Shown piece by piece: positions 57,401-61,827 of a stretch of DNA of 61,827 nt. The DNA is from a virus. The notes under the pieces are model-generated. The model was not told the origin of the DNA and did no database searches. It saw only the letters and a program-made list of their open reading frames with translations. Location of the stretch: the IMG/VR virus record IMGVR_UViG_3300043411_000598, positions 1-61,827 of that record, one strand, 5' to 3'. The number at the start of each line of letters is the position of its first letter. Position 1 is the first letter of the stretch. The position numbers and the translations under genes are program-made.

Positions 57401-58531
57401 TCGGCTCGCGATGAACACATTCCAGAAGAAACGCTAGCCTATCTCATTGAGACGCAGGCGGATATGCCGCTTGTAAACAGCGTTCTCTCTAAGCTCCGTC
57501 AGTGGCTGGTGAAGACGTTCGGCTCTACGTTTGGCATGCAGCTCACTGTTGATGACCTTCGCGCGCTGGCGATCACCTCATTGCGCCGTGTGGCAGAGCA
57601 AGCGCGCCGCGAAGCTGGGCCAGCGGTTGAAGTTCTCCCCATTCAGGATGCAGTGATTCTCGCCAGCAATGGACCCGACGCGAGACCAGCGCAGGGAGGA
57701 CGACGTTCACCGTATCAAGAGGAGTTACGCGCTCAAGGCTTCGACGTAGAGTCTCCACTTTATCGTGGGATGACGCGCCAAGCCGAAGGCGGCGACTTCA
57801 CACGTAACACCGATCTGCAAGGCAGCGAGCAGTTTCACGGAACATCGTTTAGCCGGAGCACATCCGAGGCAAACCTTTACGCGATGGAAGGCGACGGCGG
57901 GGCCGTTTACCCTGCTTATATGCGCGGTCGTCTGGAGAGCGGCCCGGACTACATGCGAGCGGTACAAGCCAGAGCGAGAGAGTCCGGCGTCACAAATCAA
58001 GAAGCGGCGCGGCAAGTGCAGCAAGAGTACGCACAACGCGGTGTGACTGGCGTTGAGTGGCCGCCAGATAGGTACGGCAAAGGCGGCGAAGTCCGCATCT
58101 TCGACCAAAGCAACACGGCATCGCCTTTCGGCGCAAACGCCCCCCGCACTGCGCCTGACGGAGGACCAGTGCAGGCGGGACGTGGTGCAGAGCGAATCAC
58201 GATGTACGGCCCAGACGAAACCGGCGCGTATACTGTCGAGGCAACGGTAGATGGCAAGTTAGTCGGCAGAACCGATCTGTTCCCGCACGAAGGCGGCTTT
58301 GCGCCTGAAGGCGGACAGGTGATCCCAGCCTTTCAGCGTCAAGGCGTAATGAGCCGCATCTTGCAGCACGCGGAGCAAGAGATTGGCGCCTCACTGCGCC
58401 GCCCTATGGGTATGACCGATGAAGGCCGCGCAATGTGGGAGCAATATGCGTCCCGCCGCACTGCGCCTAACGCAGGAAGTGATCGCAACGCTCTCCAACG
58501 CGCTTTGCGTGAGAGAATGGAGCGCGAATGA
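54425..58531 (+). CDS. Large multidomain polyvalent virion protein
   Basis: The 1368-residue product has a helical, alanine/glycine-rich first third (about 110-250) and, at about 505-855, a chain of HTH-like units such as YSNAEIADELDVSLAQVSVVL and LSRQAITERVNVVRD. A zincin motif HEVGVHHG follows (947-954). An ADP-ribosyltransferase-like region starts near 1113 (LYRGMTRQ, later GTSFSRSTSEANLYA), and a GNAT-like end (IPAFQRQGVMSRIL) closes it. Large polyvalent phage proteins carry such sets of domains and are thought to enter the host with the DNA. The activities are inferred from motifs only. Confidence 0.65.
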   Translation: MSDLFPDDPVAVQARRQAAVRGLSVRPDDPPLFDLGESFNAIRRGAYLADEGISGFGSRLANIPNTALETPSYFHQSEAQHRLTDPTSYERTDFAAWLDEQANVNRREIRRITPDPNSISQAQQILSGVLQPITAGLVGAPLGPAGPALTLGAGFGAQSYDEQIEAGVDPETAERVAIGQAGLGAVMGVLPASAPIRGARFALWPALGRAASGAAINVGTGIVMRQSVHDTLMASENGDYSAQAERYLALDGQALMVDAILGAAFGTIFAHVDSVGTAPRGRGEDGGPLPEALDDEPSAPILSAEEHLDAATEAYNDGDLVLARAHALMADRLGEQEGAFLAEQWAREGGEEAAVEGDALGLIMAMERGLIKPTPEQIHAAMVMGDDINARVTTAPGIPLNVHADVVHAENLRAYDEAAANGEEFPPARWDDGDAESFAPHPEDNFVATEAEDAIRNVLEQEGFSDLARDIETRRERIRSMGGAIDPGDMYFSRRGESAERRSEAFHDARLSPQQNKAVEMALNNYSNAEIADELDVSLAQVSVVLTNARRRAPNVEIEHARLGTTPGTHGGRRTATIEEIVALHNRLARQGYSNKLGNPVAGRRNLNTVIGERLGLSPKNIAKRLSEYRAGLRDGRIEGEALYSVARPGAGGRPNVNLNFIRRMLSEGETDLVKVTEALNEHRRELGMPPTTEQAVRSQAALDRRLNRTELNVATNEMQTTRRTGVEPSESAFKNMSRVLGAVESIARENGGAPPPGWQDAVAAETGYSPRSVSVLWDRIKAGEFGDELAARANTIPNAGRSRSAQRVLIGRLMDQGLSRQAITERVNVVRDSENKPPMTPQNVSSVMTQIRDARLNGDMRYSMTEDGTFSTPEDLKAAAIEAFGSDWNVLARAGNVEVVQTSADVPAGMFGLPRGVQAVHMRDTRTTYFIANNVRPEDMKGLILHEVGVHHGFEAMVGKRGFKEVLRQIERMIDADHPALVQARAFAERYSARDEHIPEETLAYLIETQADMPLVNSVLSKLRQWLVKTFGSTFGMQLTVDDLRALAITSLRRVAEQARREAGPAVEVLPIQDAVILASNGPDARPAQGGRRSPYQEELRAQGFDVESPLYRGMTRQAEGGDFTRNTDLQGSEQFHGTSFSRSTSEANLYAMEGDGGAVYPAYMRGRLESGPDYMRAVQARARESGVTNQEAARQVQQEYAQRGVTGVEWPPDRYGKGGEVRIFDQSNTASPFGANAPRTAPDGGPVQAGRGAERITMYGPDETGAYTVEATVDGKLVGRTDLFPHEGGFAPEGGQVIPAFQRQGVMSRILQHAEQEIGASLRRPMGMTDEGRAMWEQYASRRTAPNAGSDRNALQRALRERMERE

Positions 58532-58815
58532 CCACTATTCCGATCACCGATTTTGACCCGCGCAAGCCGTTTCTGGACAAGACCGGCCAGATGGTGCGAG
58601 ACGCTTTCACGCGCCTCAATGACCTTATCAAGCGCACTGGCGGCGAGCGTGGAGAAGCGTTCGGGCCATTGCCTGACTACACGGTGGCGACGCTTCCAAG
58701 TGCTGCTAACAACGCGCGATGCTTGATCTATGTAAGTGACGGTTCATCCAATCGCCGGTTTGCCGTGAGCGATGGCGCGGCCTGGCGTTTTGGTGATGGC
58801 AATGTCGTTTCCTAA
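58528..58815 (+). CDS. Small tail-module protein, 95 residues
   Basis: The product (MTTIPITDFDPRKPFLDKTG) ends with YVSDGSSNRRFAVSDGAAWR, a phrase common in phage fibre-adaptor proteins. It overlaps the previous gene by four bases. It may link fibres to the tail. Confidence 0.55.
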   Translation: MTTIPITDFDPRKPFLDKTGQMVRDAFTRLNDLIKRTGGERGEAFGPLPDYTVATLPSAANNARCLIYVSDGSSNRRFAVSDGAAWRFGDGNVVS

Positions 58816-58849
58816 CCCTCTCCTAATTCCCCTCCCCTAGGATACGATC

Positions 58850-59860
58850 ATGGCATCCCCCGCAGGCCCACAGTACATTCAGGTTATCACTTCAACCGGG
58901 CCAAAGGTTGGGGCGACGATTGTTTACTCAACTACGGGCGGAGCGCCGCAAGCCGTCTATTCAGATTCCACGCTGCTTGTGTCTCTTGGCGCAACGCTTG
59001 ACGGCTCCAACGCTTCCGATTCTGAGGGCCGGTTTCCAATCCATTGGCTAGACCCTAGCCTCTCCTACAAACGCATCATCAAGCTATCAGATGGATCCAC
59101 CTGGCGCACGGATAATCCCGTGCAGACGGCTGACACGTCGATTGCGACGGCCTTGCTCGCTTATGTTGCGAAGGCTGGCGGAGACATGACCGGGCCTCTC
59201 AATTTCTCCGAGAGCGCATCGGTCACGGCTGCATCCAGCATAAACCTCAACAACATGACCGGCAACTTTGGGCATGTTACTGGCGCCACCGCGATTGATA
59301 CGATGGTGCTGCAACAAGGCGCTTGGCGTATTCTCGTCTTTGACAGCACGCCGCAAATCAATCACTCGTCTAATTTGCTGATCGAAGGCCAAGCTAATAT
59401 CACTGTCGTCGCAGGCGATGCCTGCCTCGCAATTGGCGAAGGCGCAGGCATAACACGGATCATCAAGTTCTTCTTGATTGACGGCAAGCCACTCATTGAG
59501 CCCGCAGAAATCATCGTTCCGGTTGGAGACGAATCTACGGCGATCACTACGGGAGTAGCCAAGCGCACGTTCCGCATGCCGTTTGCCATGACATTGAATG
59601 CAATCCCACGAGGCTCGCTCACCACGGCTAGCAGTTCCGGCATTGTGGACATTGACATCAAGGCTAGTGGCTCCAGTATTTTTTCCACCCGGCTCACGAT
59701 TGATGCCAACGAATCCACTAGCACAAGTGCAGCAACGCCTGCAGTTTTGAGCGATACGTCACTCGCTGACGACGAGCAGATCACGATTGACATCGTGGAT
59801 GACGGGACGAACGCGGCCGGGTTGAAAACGCTGCTCCGTGGTTTGAGGCGCAACCGGTGA
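58850..59860 (+). CDS. Tail fibre protein, 336 residues
   Basis: The product has a beta-rich start, SIATALLAYVAKAGGDMTGPL in the centre (a linker typical of phage fibres) and a C-terminal beta-rich region. A fibre or fibre-anchor role is likely. Confidence 0.65.
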   Translation: MASPAGPQYIQVITSTGPKVGATIVYSTTGGAPQAVYSDSTLLVSLGATLDGSNASDSEGRFPIHWLDPSLSYKRIIKLSDGSTWRTDNPVQTADTSIATALLAYVAKAGGDMTGPLNFSESASVTAASSINLNNMTGNFGHVTGATAIDTMVLQQGAWRILVFDSTPQINHSSNLLIEGQANITVVAGDACLAIGEGAGITRIIKFFLIDGKPLIEPAEIIVPVGDESTAITTGVAKRTFRMPFAMTLNAIPRGSLTTASSSGIVDIDIKASGSSIFSTRLTIDANESTSTSAATPAVLSDTSLADDEQITIDIVDDGTNAAGLKTLLRGLRRNR

Positions 59861-60345
59861 GCGTTGTTCTTTTTCTTGATAGCGGCGACGCCGCATCTGG
59901 CGGAACGGATGTAACGCCTAGCGCGCTGAATTGGGGCAACATCAGCGTCACGGATACCTCAACGGGGTATGAAAGCAATTTTGCTTCCGAGCAAACGCTC
60001 GCGGCCATTGATACACAAATCACGTTGAACGCCGCGTGGACTTCAAGCTCAGGAAGCCCGGCCAAGGGCCAGTGGATCAAGAACGGCGTGGCGGTTCAAT
60101 CGCTAGCGCTTACGCCCGTTACGGTGAACGCCAGCGTTGGCGACAAACTCTATTTCAAGATGTACGCAGGCTACACCTACCCTCTTGGAAATTACGATAC
60201 AGGCACGGTGACTGTAACGAACTTGAGCGATGGCGGCGCTGCAATTGATGCGTTCAACTTCACTGTTCAATTTGTCTATAGCGGTGGCGGCTCGACCAAC
60301 CCCGGAGATGCCACGACTCCTGGCGGCGGTGGCGATGCCAACTAA
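59857..60345 (+). CDS. Beta-rich tail protein, 162 residues
   Basis: The product starts with GTG overlapping the previous stop. It is serine-, threonine- and glycine-rich with a GGGSTNPGDATTPGGGGDAN tail. It is probably a tail accessory protein; the family is unknown. Confidence 0.5.
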   Translation: MSVVLFLDSGDAASGGTDVTPSALNWGNISVTDTSTGYESNFASEQTLAAIDTQITLNAAWTSSSGSPAKGQWIKNGVAVQSLALTPVTVNASVGDKLYFKMYAGYTYPLGNYDTGTVTVTNLSDGGAAIDAFNFTVQFVYSGGGSTNPGDATTPGGGGDAN

Positions 60346-60378
60346 GCAATTTCTAACACTCAAAGGCCGGTAAGAGTT

Positions 60379-61827
60379 ATGCTTTCACACCGTAAAGGCG
60401 TCCTCCTCGATGGCATCGGCTCTGAGCTGGTGCGCGCATCTACGGGGGGTGTTCGCAAGACGCTGAGCAAGTGGCTTGGCGATCTTTCAAATGCGATCAA
60501 CCTTGGCGATGTAGCCTCTACGTTCACATCAGGCGACGCCACCCCTTCGGTCTTGAATAACTCCAAGTTCATCACAGCAGGCACTACGGCGATCACCAAC
60601 TTTGACGATGGCGTTGAAGGCCAGACGATCACGGTCTATCGCGGCGCTTCTGACATTTCGATTACCGATAACGCCACTATCGATCCAATTATCGCGGGCG
60701 ATATTACGCTTTCAACGGCTCGCCCTAGCGCTACGTTTCGCCTTGCCTCTGGCGTCTGGAAGCAAGTTGAAGAAGCTGGCGCCCTCTCCTCTGCTATGGC
60801 GCCAGTGGTTCAGGCTGCGACTACAGCATCCGCTAGGCAAAAGTTTGGCGTTACTGGCGCGATCAATCTTATGGACCCTATCTATGGAGCCGTTGGAGAT
60901 GGCGTTACGAATGATCGTCCTGCATTTGTCCTCGCTTTAGCAGATGCAATCTCGCAATCGCGTGCGCTTTACGTTCCTGGCGGATACACGTTCTTTTATG
61001 ATGGCGCAGGGCTAACCGGCGCTCAGATACACATCGTCGGCGACGGCGTTTCGCAGTCCATTATCGTCCTCGGCGCAGGCAAATACCTCGTAGACGACAG
61101 CGCGCTTTGGGGCTCATTCCATATGAGCGGCCTGCGCATTGTGGACGGCGCGGGCGCTGTGCGCAGCACCTACACAAGCTCGATGGTGCAGCTCACCTTC
61201 ACGGTGAGAGACTGCTATTTCTACGGCTATACTGGGCCATGCATCTCGAACAATTCGAGCGACAACCCGCACTGGCAGATTGAAAACTGTATCTTCTGGG
61301 GCGGCGATGACACGACCTGCGTTGGCATTGCGCTCAAAGGTCTGACCGATTCCAACCTCATCAAGCACAACACGTTCCGTAAGAATAAGGTTGCGATCAA
61401 GCTCGGTGATGGCGGCAACAATGCCTATCTCGACTTCAACGACTTCGTTCAATACGACGGCGGATTTGGCCGCGTTGCGGTCCATATCGTGCCTGATGCC
61501 GATGGCACGAACGCGGGCACCGGGCTTTATATCGGCGCGAGCAACAAGTTCGGCAACGAGAACATCGACAGCTCAGACTTCCGCATCGTCTATGCGGATG
61601 AACTGAGTGGGACATATTTCGGCGACAAGCTGCCGGATATGTCCACTAACTCGACCGGCTACATTCGCGGCCACAATATCGGCGGCGCCTTCATTGGCGG
61701 CGGGACCAACCCACAACAACCGCTGATCAAGTCGATGACCAAGCGCGTCTTTGGATGCAGCTATACCAATATCGCGATCGGCGGAACGCCTCCGACTTAT
61801 ATCTTGGAGTTTTCACAGACGCCGGAT
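60379..61827 (+). CDS. Tailspike 2, 3' truncated at window end
   Basis: From the ATG at 60379 the frame is open for 483 codons to the edge. The N-terminus (MLSHRKGVLLDGIGSELVRA) is unlike that of tailspike 1. The part from 60881 is a close copy of the beta-helix of tailspike 1 (GAVGDGVTNDRPAFVLALAD onward). Thus two spikes share a host-binding or enzyme domain on different anchors. The last 118 bases are identical to 5691-5808, so the true 3' end is not seen. Confidence 0.8.
   Translation, partial: MLSHRKGVLLDGIGSELVRASTGGVRKTLSKWLGDLSNAINLGDVASTFTSGDATPSVLNNSKFITAGTTAITNFDDGVEGQTITVYRGASDISITDNATIDPIIAGDITLSTARPSATFRLASGVWKQVEEAGALSSAMAPVVQAATTASARQKFGVTGAINLMDPIYGAVGDGVTNDRPAFVLALADAISQSRALYVPGGYTFFYDGAGLTGAQIHIVGDGVSQSIIVLGAGKYLVDDSALWGSFHMSGLRIVDGAGAVRSTYTSSMVQLTFTVRDCYFYGYTGPCISNNSSDNPHWQIENCIFWGGDDTTCVGIALKGLTDSNLIKHNTFRKNKVAIKLGDGGNNAYLDFNDFVQYDGGFGRVAVHIVPDADGTNAGTGLYIGASNKFGNENIDSSDFRIVYADELSGTYFGDKLPDMSTNSTGYIRGHNIGGAFIGGGTNPQQPLIKSMTKRVFGCSYTNIAIGGTPPTYILEFSQTPD
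60881..61827 (+). repeat. Copy 2 of the shared tailspike segment
   Basis: This matches 4862-5808 without indels. The identity rises from left to right and becomes complete over the last 118 bases (61710-61827). Confidence 0.9.

Overview
The window reads as most of the genome of a temperate, short-tailed (podovirus-like) phage or prophage of an alphaproteobacterium. Evidence: a tyrosine integrase, a T7/BPP-1-style head-tail module (head-to-tail connector, scaffold, capsid, tail tubular A and B, internal virion proteins), an Erf/YqaJ recombination pair, and a small protein with the DNA-binding half of GcrA, a regulator known from Alphaproteobacteria. No host housekeeping genes are seen. The left edge cuts through an internal virion protein gene and the right edge cuts through a second tailspike gene, so neither end is a natural gene boundary.

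Layout. 0-2.7 kb: C-terminal part of an internal virion protein. 2.7-4.2 kb: leftward membrane protein with its own consensus promoter and an intervening terminator, then a ribbon-helix-helix regulator. 4.3-6.4 kb: tailspike 1. 6.4-8.2 kb: lysis cassette (lipoprotein, holin, tiny membrane protein, i-spanin, embedded o-spanin). 8.2-9.9 kb: leftward membrane/HTH protein divergent from an outer-membrane beta-barrel protein. 10.0-11.0 kb: integrase. 11.2-27.2 kb: a long leftward early operon of about 40 small, mostly overlapping genes, including three NUMOD4/HNH endonucleases, a phosphoesterase, zinc-binding proteins, DUF3307, an HTH protein, a DUF1367-like protein, YqaJ exonuclease and an Erf-type annealing protein. 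27.2-27.4 kb: divergent control region. 27.4-35.8 kb: rightward early genes (Cro-like HTH, RNA ligase, GcrA-like, replication initiator with internal iterons, primase zinc domain, primase-helicase). 36.4-47 kb: terminases, connector, scaffold, structured leader, capsid, LAGLIDADG endonuclease, decoration proteins. 47.6-61.8 kb: tail tubular proteins, internal virion proteins including a 1368-residue multidomain protein, tail fibre proteins and tailspike 2.

How it fits together. The control region at 27.2-27.4 kb probably drives recombination genes leftward and replication genes rightward. Replication would start at inverted-repeat iterons inside the initiator gene and use the primase-helicase. 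The rightward late module packages DNA through a PBSX-type terminase and builds a podovirus tail. Two tailspikes with different virion anchors share one beta-helix domain. Integrase, outer-membrane protein and the two leftward membrane proteins look like lysogeny or host-modifying functions.

Most notable: recurring DNA modules at gene junctions of the leftward operon; inverted-repeat iterons within the initiator gene; a promoter-terminator pair that would make a roughly 150-nt RNA; a structured leader that can mask the capsid ribosome-binding site; an injected-type protein with a chain of HTH-like units; and a membrane protein ending in an HTH. All function calls come from reading motifs by eye; no database search was run.
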